This document shows, piece after piece, positions 43,230-52,960 of a stretch of 64,000 bases of DNA. The stretch spans positions 8,948,001 through 9,012,000 of the forward strand of contig AP031357.1 in the NCBI GenBank assembly GCA_037833965.1, in the 5' to 3' direction. A program made the position numbers and the translations under genes. The notes under the pieces are model-generated. The model was given only the letters and a program-made list of their open reading frames with translations, was not told where the DNA came from and searched no databases. This stretch comes from Marchantia polymorpha subsp. ruderalis. Lineage: Eukaryota > Streptophyta > Marchantiopsida > Marchantiales > Marchantiaceae. Positions within the stretch are counted from its first letter, which is position 1. Each line of letters starts with the position of its first letter.

Positions 43230-44170
43230 GATGAGGAAATACATTAATGGATGCTACTTCCTTATTCTTGGCTTGTTGTGTGGCCCGTGCATTGTTGTTG
43301 TGCCAAACTCCATCATGTTGTCGAGGGTTAGGACAATTTCGCTGAAAATGAGGACTGCCACAAGTAAAACAAGAAACTGCAAAGTTTCTTGGAGGTGGAT
43401 TTCCTCTTGGAGGATAATTTCCATACCCTCTAGAACTTCCTCCTACATTCTGATTCCTCTTCTCCCACAACTGTACTACATTGATCTTGAGGTCTGCTAG
43501 AGTTTCTGTAATAGATTTCAACTCATTTTGCAAATCTACATTAGGATTCACCATTGTGGATGAACTAGCAAGATTTGAACCCATGGATCTTACTACAATC
43601 GGTGGAGTTACTTCTCTAGCCACCAAGCTAGAATCATCATCTTCTAAGCTTTCCTCCATTCTAATAGCAATTCGAATGGCTTCAGCTTTAAAAGAAGGCT
43701 TCTCATATCTCAACTTACTTCGAATCTCGGGTCTCAAACCTCCGACGAAGTTCTTCATGAGCATTGCTCGTATCCCCACCATTGTAGCATCCACCTCGTC
43801 TCCACCCTTTCTCAACACCACGTGGAACCTCGACTCTAACTTCTCAGTTCTCTCCACATAGGTCATCACCTTCTCGTTCTCTCCTTGTTTCAAGAAGGTG
43901 ACCTCACACATCAGCTTTTCATAACTTTCATTGGGAAGAAAGTTTTCGATGAGGCTCTCCGTCAATGTCTCCCAAGTGTCCTCCTCTACATGTTCTCTCT
44001 TGTACTCCTGGTACCATTAGAGTGCAGAATACTCCAAGAAATCCGGCAAAAGCATAGCCCACTCAACCTTCTTCCTTTCATTGTTTCCTATGCAAGCCAT
44101 CTTGAAGTCCCTAACAAAGGCTTCTACATCCTCATTTTCCCTCCCATAAAACACCGGAAGCTTCACCATT
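43230..44170 (-). mobile_element. Gypsy element gag: capsid region and zinc knuckle
   Basis: The retrotransposon gag pattern is visible: VTFLKQGENEKVMTYVERTE, then LMKNFVGGLRPEIRSKL, as in plant Ty3 capsids. A zinc knuckle, CFTCGSPHFQRNC, follows, of the form CX2CX3HX4C (one residue shorter in the middle than the standard CX2CX4HX4C). Confidence 0.85.
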
Positions 44171-44400
44171 TCCAACTAATATTTTTTTATAATTTTTTTT
44201 TAATTTTTCTATTGGAAATTTATATGGGACTCCCTAATACAATACAAACAACACTAACTCCATCCTTGAGTAATTCATCAAAGGAAACACAAAAGGAATT
44301 GGTTGCTCCAAGATAGCCAAAGCTCTCTCCTCCCCTAGGCATACAATGAGTCTTACCCTCATCATCATCTTCTCCATCATCCGAATGATGATCTCCATCT

Positions 44401-44844
44401 TCAGTTTGAGCTTGAACCCGCTGAGGTCACTTTCTCCGTTTCAGCACTTAGCTTGCCGTCAAACCCTTCCACAAGTGATTCTAGAAGCGCCTTCATCCTG
44501 CTGCATTCGTGTCCCGCCGGTAGTCCAATCACTCCGCAATTGTCACAAAAGGTTGCACTTTGGGATTCATGTGGCGATGATGGTCCCAAGTGAAGTTTCA
44601 AATCTCCCAAGGTTCTCTTGCTCCTCAATCTTCTATCCTTGTTCCGCAGTGAACAATTGACAACCTTATGTCCCTCCTCTCCACAATAAAAGCAAGTCTC
44701 ACGTTTCACTCTTGGGGATTGACTAACTACTCTTTCTTCAAACTCCACCTTGAATTCTCTTGTGTTGGAGTCTAGAGACACTATAACATCCAAATCTTGA
44801 GGTACTTTGGATAACCTAATCTTCCAGCCCCCTTGATCACTCAT
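44401..44844 (-). mobile_element. Extra zinc-knuckle ORF upstream of gag in the gypsy element
   Basis: A 147-codon frame lies between the leader and the capsid region. It starts MSDQGGWKIRLSKVPQDLDV, has a standard knuckle CFYCGEEGHKVVNC (about 44,653-44,694), then a second Cys/His cluster CDNCGVIGLPAGHEC. Whether it is a separate protein or the start of Gag cannot be told here. A knuckle upstream of the capsid is not the usual Ty3 order. Confidence 0.6.
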
Positions 44845-45500
44845 TTTTCCATAAGGTGGAAACCACTCAAAAGGTCTCTCCCAGAAACGTTATCTACTAG
44901 GCCAAAACTTCAAATAAAGAAACCCCAAAACTTTTGCTATCTTATCGTGATTTTGTACCCCCTGAACTTCAAATCATCATTACTTCGTCTCTAGACGTGA
45001 TCTCTCAGTAAACTTTTGACTCACACGTAGGTAATCTTCAAATATACACGCCTACGAAGTTTCAAAGCCTAACTTGAAATACACAAAAAGTAATTTACTC
45101 TGTACAAACTTTCCAGAGAGCAAACTTTTGGTACCCGTGAAAACCCACTCAACTTCTAACTCTCATATCTTTCTGTTGACACATGATCTGGATCTGAAAC
45201 AAAAACGTAAATGTTTTCTATCTTCCACTCTAAAATCAATAAAAACTTTGAAAAATACCTTCAAAAATATTTTTTTGTGTCTAAGATCACTTTTCTCTCA
45301 AAAAGACATATTTACGTGTACAAAACGTACAAAATCACTTCTAGGCTATCATATGAAACTATTGGATAAACAAAAGGATTTTCGCTCTCAAGCACACTCT
45401 CCGCTCTTTCATTCCCCAATGTTAACACCAAGTGATCCCTCATGGATACTTTCTCTCTAGATAGAAATCGAATCCTAAACATTCCGTCTTCTAGATTGAG
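44845..45500 (-). mobile_element. Untranslated leader of the gypsy element
   Basis: About 650 bases between the primer binding site and the first frame. It is AT-leaning, with no frame matching a known domain, and would contain the element's packaging and leader signals. No internal repeat was noticed. Confidence 0.6.
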
Positions 45501-45518
45501 GTCCCGGCAACGGAACCA
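45501..45518 (-). other. Primer binding site of the gypsy element
   Basis: On the minus strand TGGTTCCGTTGCCGGGAC begins 4 bases inside the 5' LTR. TGG pairs with a tRNA CCA end. The CCGTTGCCGGG core matches the usual plant tRNA-Asp type site (TGGCGCCGTTGCCGGGG), with differences in the acceptor part, so the exact primer tRNA is uncertain. Confidence 0.75.
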
Positions 45519-45522
45519 AAAA

Positions 45523-46293
45523 TGCAACCTCCGGGCTGACTCTCACTCAGGTTTACCTCAGATGGCTTTTCGGTAGCTCATCATGATTCTAGAAGACTAG
45601 GATTCCGCATCATACTCATAAGCTAAACACCCTCTCACACAATCTCTCAAGGTATCACTCCAACTCATACACTCATCGACACTCCAAGGTATTGAAAATT
45701 CGTCACTCTTTCATATATGAAACAAGTCTCTACATATGAACTCTCCAAACTTGCTTGAGAGGCTCTTTCCTACCTCTCTATATATACTACTTGAGAATTT
45801 ACCATAGTAACAAATGGTAATTTCTATCTAACTTACTTTTACGAAGATAAACCATGGTAAGGTTGACTAGTTATCAATATGTGGCAACATGCCATTGGCC
45901 CCCTAAACCTTCTAGATGTTTACTAATCCCTAGATTGAGGTGGCGACATGCCATTTGTGCCTTTCCAACTTCTAGAACTTCCACTTTCCACTAAGTCAAC
46001 ATTAGACTTAGTCTAACCAATGGAATACTTCTTACTTTAGTCAAACCAATCAAAACTAAACATGAAGTCCAAAAGTCTTTTCTCTTGGAATCTAGACTTT
46101 TGTACAAGACAAAATAGAAGTGCTCACTCAAATCTTCTAGAACTTCTCTAGTTATTCCGCCAAGCATAGACATTATAGCTAAACTAGCTAGACTTAGTCA
46201 TAACTAGCTAGATTTAGTCATAACTATCCTAACCATGATTAACTCCTTGGCTAATTCTAGTTTTATTTCACACATGCAATATCTGGTCTTACA
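45523..46293 (-). repeat. 5' LTR of the gypsy element (771 bp)
   Basis: Same termini and length as the 3' LTR. Its outer edge (46,293) is followed by GGCC, the target duplication, and then by coiled-coil element copy 2 sequence. Confidence 0.97.
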
Positions 46294-49186
46294 GGCCCGC
46301 CCGATGTCCCTTGACCCGAAGGCCCTTCCGCCGAAGGCGCATCTTCCGGCGGATTCTCCGCCGAAGGTGCGGCTTCCGCCGGCTCCCTGCTTGTAACTCG
46401 TTGGCTCGAAGGCCCTGGCGCCGAAGGCGCAAATCCCGGCGCTCTTTCCGCCGGAGGGCCTTGCTCCGAAGGCCCTTGAGCCGAAGGCGGATCTTCCGCC
46501 GGCTCCTTCCCCTTCCTGCGTTGTACCGGGGGTGAGTCCTGCCTATGCGTAGGCGGCCGCCTATGCGTAAGCGAACTTTCTCTGCCTATGCGTAGGCGGA
46601 GGTCCACGTCCGCAAGGGGCCGCCTATTCACAGGGAGTCGCCTATGCGTAGGCGGCACACTCGTCCGCACCGCACGTGGTAACTCCCGACCCGAAGGCCG
46701 TCTCTCGTCCGCCGAAGGCGTAGCGTGGTCCACCGCTCTTGCGGACGTCCGCGTAGTCCCATCCTTCTCCGGGGACGAACTTCCCTTCTCTGTGGCGATT
46801 GTCGCCGTTTCCGCGCTGCTGGCTGGTAACACAAGCCTGCGCCTCTTCTGCTTCGGCCGGCTGCAAACTTTGTGCAGTGGCCGCTTCCGTATGAGAGTAG
46901 TGGGTTCTTGATGTTGCTCTCTCTCCGGTTCCTCTCTCCATCTTCGCTTCCGCGGCACTATCGCTGCGGGTGTGTCTCTTCCCGTATCCTGTTGAGTCGA
47001 TGGAGTGGAAGTTGGCAAATCCTCCGCGTCGGTGTCTATCTCGTTATCCCCCACATACCTCCCGGGATGGTCGACTGACAATGGCGGAAATCGAGCACGC
47101 TCCGCCGCGGTTAAACAATTCATCTCCCGATAAAAGTTTATCAAGAAGGGGGAGAGGTGATTCAGAGTTTCTCCCCGCTCCTCAAACGCATGCTGTCGCA
47201 TCACCCTATGTAGGATACGCGACCAGTGAACTGGAGCTCTGGCCAATGTGAGCTCTACGAAAGATACCTGCCACAACGTGATGTACGTAGTGCGGTGCGG
47301 CTGCAACAATTGCAGCAGCGCCATTGCTACGGTCCTGCGGAAACGATCTTTGTAGTCGCGGGTCTTGTACCCGTTCTTGGAAGACCTCTCCCGCTTGAAC
47401 AATTCCACGAAGGAGGCTTCGTCCTGCTTCGTTACCTTGACGCTCTCACTCTCAAATAGGAGGTACCCGTCGTCACCTGCGCACCTCCCCAATACCTGTG
47501 CCCAATCGTGGACAGTCCCTCGATCTACGCGCGGATTGCGTCCGCGCGTAGGTGATCGCTCCTCGTCCAACCATTCGCGCACCATATCTACGCACACGTA
47601 ATTCCATCCCCATAGCAAGAACTCAAGTTTCCTTGCAATCAGCCGTTCCTCAAAAGCACGCAACCCATTCTGCGGGAGCTTGAGTGGCACCATCTGCAGC
47701 CTCATCGATTTCGACATCGCGTTCTTGAAATTGGTTTGCTTAACTCTCTCTCTGCTCTGCCCGAGCCTCTTGCTCGCGCTTCTGCCTCCTGTGCAAACTC
47801 TAATTTCTCTCAATTCCAATTGGCGCGCACTCAATTCTCGCTTAGCCACCGAGTAACTCTCCGCGCGGTGATGTCTAGAATGTCTCTCAGCTAGTAGGTG
47901 TACGCGCGCAGCTCGCACCAGAAATTGAAATCGCGAATTCAAGAATGGCGCGTCCTCTGTCTCCTCGTAGAAGGTCATGGTCGGCTCTCGGTCGTGAAGG
48001 TCGAATCACTTGATGGCCGCGCCGGCTTCGCGCTGTAACGGCCTTCTCTCTCACGCGCGGCTTCACGCTCCGCCGACGCCGACTTCACTCACACGCTCGA
48101 ATTGGTAATTTGAACTCCGCCAGTGTATCACACCGCGGACATGGGCGCGCAGTGCCGAAGGCGGATTTCTCGCCGGCGCGCTACACTCCTTCGTACTTCA
48201 ATTTGGCTAGTCCCGCTCCGCCGAAGGCGTTCGTCCGCGCATAGGACAAAAGTTGAACGTCCTTCTGCGTAGGCAGAATCCCTGGCGGAGTTTCCGCCGG
48301 CGCAGAACTTCATCTGCTTGTGCGTAGGCGCTCGTCTATGCGTAGGCAAATTCCGTCCGCACTCAGGACGTTCATCCGCGAAGGTCCCTCGCCGCAGGCG
48401 CATCGCCGAAGGCGTTGACCGCGGTCAACAGACTCCGTCTAGTCTGTCCTCTCCGTCGGCGCTCTTGTCTCCGTAACCTCGACCGGCCGAAGGCGCACTC
48501 GTCTTTTTCGTCCGTACAGTCCGTACGGTCCGTACGGATTTTACTACTCCGTTGGGTCTTCGCCCATCCGTGATGCGCTGGCGCCGAAGGCGCCGTACAA
48601 GTTCCAACCCCGAAGGCGGATTTCTAGGGCCGAAGGCGGACTTCCCGCCGACGCCGAAGCGCCTATGCGTAGGCAGTTCCTGTCCGCCTATGCCTAGGTG
48701 CAAGTCCTCCCCGCCTATGCGTAGGCGGCATTCGCGGCGGACATCCCGCTGACGTCAAACCCTATTTCGCCTATGCGTAGGCGAACTTCCCTCGTCCGCG
48801 CATAGGACAAACTTTCCTCGCCTATGCGTAGGCGAAGATCTCCGTATCTTCCGACCGTCACAACTCCCTGAGTCCTCATCCGTTCCAGGCGTTCTTGGGC
48901 TCGTTAGAATCAGCGTGTCAAGCTCTTTCCAACAAAACCCTAACCAAGTCAAGGCGGCTTAGGCGCCTTGCGCCGAAGGGGTACTCCTTGAGAGCCCGTC
49001 GTCTAGGGCGGCGCCTGTCCCAGACGTTGTGCCCAACTCCTGGATTCTACGAGATTCTTAGAGATTCTCCGAGATCATCCAGTTTCACTCTTATTTGATG
49101 CACCGATGGCTATTTACACTGCTGCCGTGGTACAGTTTTCCTAAAATGTTTTAAATTCCACAAAAATCCCAAAAGTGGGGTACCAC
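46294..49186 (-). mobile_element. Coiled-coil element copy 2, 5' part
   Basis: This is the upstream half of copy 2, read on the minus strand from GTGGTACCCCAC at 49,186. The leader (49.19-48.0 kb) and the N-terminal and low-complexity coding parts (about 47.98-46.3 kb) match copy 1 in order. The frame is long and open here and the N-terminal region looks better kept than in copy 1. Landmarks: LPQNGLRAFEERLIARKL, WGWNYVCVDMVREWL, LLQLLQPHRTTYITLWQVSF and a PSAEGP-type repeat region. The gypsy insertion ends it at 46,293. The element as a whole is therefore interrupted. Confidence 0.6.
46541..48835. repeat. Mini-palindromes, copy 2 version (CGCCTA-NGCN-TAGGCG)
   Basis: Short hairpins with CCTA/TAGG stems recur at about 46,541, 46,583, 46,639, 48,661, 48,684, 48,712, 48,769 and 48,819, plus partly decayed ones near 46,559 and 48,336. 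A further one lies across the gypsy insertion at 38,563-38,578 (GCCTACGCGTAGGC). Their stems differ from those of copy 1 by one base pair, changed on both sides. Several lie at positions homologous to those of copy 1 in the leader. Confidence 0.8.
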
Positions 49187-50376
49187 GGGGAGGGGAAGGT
49201 GTCTACTTCCGTTCATTCTCAAAACCTAGCGGAGAGAGAGAGTAGGAGGGGTGCGTTTCCGCAGTCATTTGCGTGGGGGGTCAGAGCGGGGAGAGGGGAG
49301 GAGGAGGAGCAGGAGAGAGGAGAGGGAAGCGTCGCGGCGAATTCAAGGGTACGTCGGGAAAGCAAAAGGGAGACATGCAAGGGGAGGTCCGGTACCGGAT
49401 CCGCTATATTCGTTGTATGGTGGCCAGTTTGACCCCCGACGGGCTCCCACACGTGCGGACGCAGCTCGCCTCAGGTTCGGACAGTTGTCAGGCATGCAGG
49501 TGACAGACAACGGGGGCCACTGAGACAAAGGGGCTAGTTCCTACTCCCCCCAGCCACTGTCCGGTGGCTTAGAGCTGGGAGCCTTTCTCCCTTCCCCGGT
49601 TCTCGGCCCTCGTAGCTCCGCCCGTGCCCGTTGGGGGGATCCGAGTCTTCCCTGTTCCGCGCTGTCCGTATATTCTGTAGGGGGTTGCGACCAGGAGGCG
49701 GAGAGCCAGGCTCCCCTCCCCCCACCGTATACGGTCGGGTCTCGGGGCCCCTCGCCGGAGCCATACGCACCAACTCCGTTGTCGTCTCCCACGTATAGAC
49801 CCAGCCCACTACCCTCACCCGTGGAGGATGGTGGGTCGTCAGAGTGTCCATGTCCCGTGTGTCGCGTGCCCTGGCCACAAGGCTGGACCGTATGCTTTTT
49901 CACTTTTGACGAGCTCCGCCAGCTCTTGGTAAGCCAGCTCATGGTAAGTTTGCGGCAATACCAGCCCGAGCTGTATCACGGACTTTACCTCCTGGACGGG
50001 GACATTCCGGGGTCCGTAAGTGTGTTTTGTTGTCGCCGCTGCCATCTACCCGCTTCGTACCCTGTACGTGTTGGGGTTGATCTGCCGGGGCCGATCCTCT
50101 GATCAATATCGGAGTACAAAGCGGGGGCGTTCTGATTCAGAAGGTGTCATTCCTGCATCAGAAAGCCCTCCGCCGTGCGCTGCACATAGGGAGATAGCAT
50201 TCCAGCACAAAAACAAACGCACATCGAACCACACCGCAGTCACATCGTCCTTTTCCTTTTTTTTGCAGGTACCGACCGTTTCCACCGCAGGCTCCCCGAC
50301 AAACCCCTTGGGTTTTTTGCCGAGGATCCAACCCGCAGCACCTTCAAGTCCGGACGAGAGGAGCTTCACCCTGTCC
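49187..50376 (+). mobile_element. GC-rich element-derived flank with CPxPVCxxPW module (right copy)
   Basis: GC-rich DNA outside the start of copy 2. Frames on the + strand include SECPCPVCRVPW (about 49,832-49,867) followed by WTVCFFTFDELRQLLVSQL and a QYQPELYHGLYLLDG stretch. The CPxPVCxxPW core and the following hydrophobic helix match the minus-strand frame at 31.56-31.88 kb. The module points away from the neighbouring element, as at the left flank. The solo LTR at 50,377 interrupts this sequence. The coding borders are not determined. Confidence 0.4.
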
Positions 50377-51146
50377 TGCAATCTCCGGGCTGACTCTCAC
50401 ACAGGTTTACCTCAGATGGCTTTTCGGTAGCTCGTCATGATTCTAGAAGACTAGGATTCCGCATCATACTCATAACCTAAACACCCTCTCACACAATCTC
50501 TCAAGGTATCACTCTATTTCATACACTCATCGACACTCCAAGGTATTGAAAATTCGTCCCTCTTTCATATATGAAACAAGTCTCTACATATGGACTCTCC
50601 AAACTTGCTTGAGAGGCTCTTTCCTACCTCTCTATATATACTACTTGAGAATTTACCATAGTAACAAATGGTAATTTCTATCTAACTTACTTTTACGAAG
50701 ATAAACCATAGTAAGGTTGACTAGTTATTAATATGTGGCAACATGCCATTGGCCCCCTAAACCTTCTAGATGTTTACTAATCCCTAGATTGAGGTGGCGA
50801 CATGCCATTTATGCCTTTCCAACTTCTAGAACTTCCACTTTCCACTAAGTCAACATAAGACTTAGTCTAACCAATGGAATACTTCTTACTTTAGTCAAAC
50901 CAATCAAAACTAAACATGAAGTCCAAAAGTCTTTTCTCTTGGAATCTAGACTTTTGTACAAGACAAAATAGAAGTGCTCACTCAAATCTTCTAGAACTTC
51001 TCTAGTTATTCCGCCAAGTATAGACATTATAGCTAAACTAGCTAGACTTAGTCATAACTAGCTAGATTTAGTCATAACTATCCTAACCATGATTAATCCC
51101 TTGGCCAATTCTAGTTTATTTCACACATGCAATATCTGGTCTTACA
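50377..51146 (-). mobile_element. Solo LTR of the same gypsy family
   Basis: A 770-bp LTR with the same TGCAA...TTACA termini, about 2 percent different from the two LTRs of the full-length element and with no internal region beside it. GTCC flanks it on both sides, a 4-bp target duplication. Solo LTRs arise by recombination between the two LTRs of a full element. It is older than the nested full-length copy. Confidence 0.95.
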
Positions 51147-51903
51147 GTCCGTCCGCGGGGGCACGCAGCGCACCCACAGCATCGAGGAGTCGACGTCGTC
51201 CACTTCCAACACCGTAAGCGGGTTCGCCCGCCTTCAGGCCTACCTCCAAGCCTTTGGTACGTTATCAGTCAGGTAATCTTGGTGAAAGCCGTTGAGAGCG
51301 GGCAGATCAATTTTCTGCGTTCAAAACGCTGTAAAAAACAAAAAACACAAGGTAACGCTCACCACCCAGCCAAGAAGGAAGACTGGCGATGTGAGGAGTT
51401 ACAGTGCACAGACACAGCACTGTGCAAGCTGACAACACACTCGAGCAAACTAAGAACCCAACCACGTGGTAGCTGTCGCCCCCACCTAGTAGCCCTGGCT
51501 CGCATGCATCATCCATTGGACCCTGGAGGGGAAACAAACAAAAGGGACATATGCCTGCCCATGACTGTGGGTTCACATCCCCACATCAAAGCACATCACC
51601 AGATGACACATGGTTAGACATCAGGTATAAAGGAAGAGTGAAGTGAGGAAATCGGTGCGTGGCACAGCCTGATCAGTATACCCGCATTAGTTGTCGGCAT
51701 TAGCTTTCTGGTTTTGGTACCAGGTGTGCGATCACCAGTGATTCCTTTGCTTCACCCGTTGAGAGTGGGCCGGGCCGTCCCCGTCCGCTGCGTTGCTGTA
51801 GAAGCTATCTGTGTGTCCTTGTTGGCAGAGGTCCACACGCCCTTCCCGTATCGAGGGGGCGCAAAAATCACGGCGCGGTTCTTGCGCCTCACCACTTCGC
51901 TCC
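51147..51903. mobile_element. Element-derived GC-rich DNA right of the solo LTR
   Basis: It continues the sequence broken by the solo LTR and contains a copy of the TCAGGTAATCTTGGTGAAAG module (about 51,267-51,312). The stretch that follows, to about 51.67 kb, resembles 56.33-56.72 kb (shared ACATCCCCAC.TCAAAG.ACATCA-type blocks). No gene was recognised. Confidence 0.45.
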
Positions 51904-52960
51904 AAACCCTAACCCTAACCCGTGTTTGGCGCTGATAACCCTAAAAACACGGAGCGTGTTTTCCGCCCTATTATCTCACTCCGTGGTCCGCGGAGGTTTG
52001 TCTTGTTGTCGCCGAGCAAGGCACGCTTCCGACCATTGTGCCTCCATCTTCTGGTGCATGTTTTTCTCCTTTGACTTCTGCGCTTGAAACCCTAAGATCC
52101 AGCCGCCAATCTCAGAGCCGGTTCTTGAGGCATCTACGTGGGTACGCTGCGTAGATTCTGCTACTTACTGAGTGCCTCTTCCGGAGGAGGTTACTATGGC
52201 CTTCCTAGGTCGGGGGAGTCGTGCTATTCACGGCGTGCTTGTAGCTCCCCTCCAGTTGTCGCCAAAAACCCTAACCCTAATCGACTGGGTGTGCTGGCGC
52301 TGGTTGCCCTAAAACACGGACCGTGTTTTCCGTCCCGTGTTCTGCGCTTCTAGATATGCTATTTGTCCTATCCATGTCCGGACTGCGCTGCTCCCGGCCT
52401 CTGTGTCCACGTTTCTCGGCGCATGTTTCTCCCCTTCCTATTGTGGCACTCCGAACCCGAAGATTCAGTCCTACGTGTTTTGCGCTACCATTGTCCGCTC
52501 TTCGACTGTCAGAAGACCGGGTTTGTCCTTAGGTGCTTGCTGGCATGTCCCAAGTTATTTTGGTGAAGGGCGAGAACGTAGCACCATGCTGGCTACCAGC
52601 CATTTGACGCCACGTATCCCTAACCCTAACCTTCGCAGACGTGTGTGTTTTTTTTTTTCTGGCTGCCCTAAAATCCATCGAGCCTTCCTGTCCGCGCGTT
52701 GTCCGCTCCCTAGTGTGTGGGGGTGGTCCGAGGCACTCTTGGCTTACTGCGGTCTTCCGACAATCGTACGAGCAGCTTTCCTAGCTCGTGGGGTCCTCCC
52801 GCTGTTTTGGCGCTAGTTGCCCTATTTTCCTTGCGTGTCTTGCGCTCCCGATAGACCGAGGCCCTGATCTGTGAGTCAGGTCCTCCTTGTTGGAGCATAG
52901 CTCGCGTGAATGAAGCCACGTTTTGCATCCGTGGCCTGCCGCGTGTGCTCGTTCACCTGC
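51904..52960. repeat. Degenerate tandem array, about 355-bp period, with teloboxes
   Basis: Units are anchored by AACCCTAACCCTAA at 51,904, 52,266 and 52,618 (spacing 362 and 352). Each is followed by a GGCGCTG..CCCTAAAA box, and the first two by ACACGGNNCGTGTTTTCCG. A further GGCGCTAGTTGCCCTA box lies near 52,808. Exact AAACCCTAA teloboxes are at 51,904-51,912, 52,087-52,095 and 52,266-52,274. Units share GTGCATGTTT.TCC or GCGCATGTTTCTCC further on. It is non-coding in appearance and probably part of an LTR or leader. Confidence 0.6.

Larger units (their letters stand above)
38625..46293 (-). mobile_element. Ty3/gypsy LTR retrotransposon, full length, young, nested in copy 2
   Basis: A complete 7,669-bp element in minus orientation with 771-bp LTRs at both ends, TG...CA termini, a primer binding site next to the 5' LTR and a purine-rich tract before the 3' LTR. 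Gag, protease, reverse transcriptase, RNase H and integrase follow in Ty3 order (integrase after RT). The LTRs differ at one position in 771, so the insertion is recent. GGCC flanks it on both sides as a 4-bp target duplication, and copy 1 carries the empty site with a single GGCC (35,662-35,665). Structurally it looks whole; the coding region appears to carry a handful of breaks. No chromodomain is seen after the integrase, which places it among non-chromovirus gypsy lineages. Confidence 0.95.

Noticed and set aside
38625-51146. CRISPR-like array from the regularly repeated CGCCTATGCGTAGGCG motif
   Set aside because: Spacing is irregular, spacers are not unique modules, and this is a plant nuclear sequence; the motifs are dispersed hairpins inside elements.
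51904-51921. Interstitial telomere tract
   Set aside because: Only two to three repeats occur per site and they recur with a 355-bp period inside a larger unit, so they are part of a repeat and not a telomere relic.
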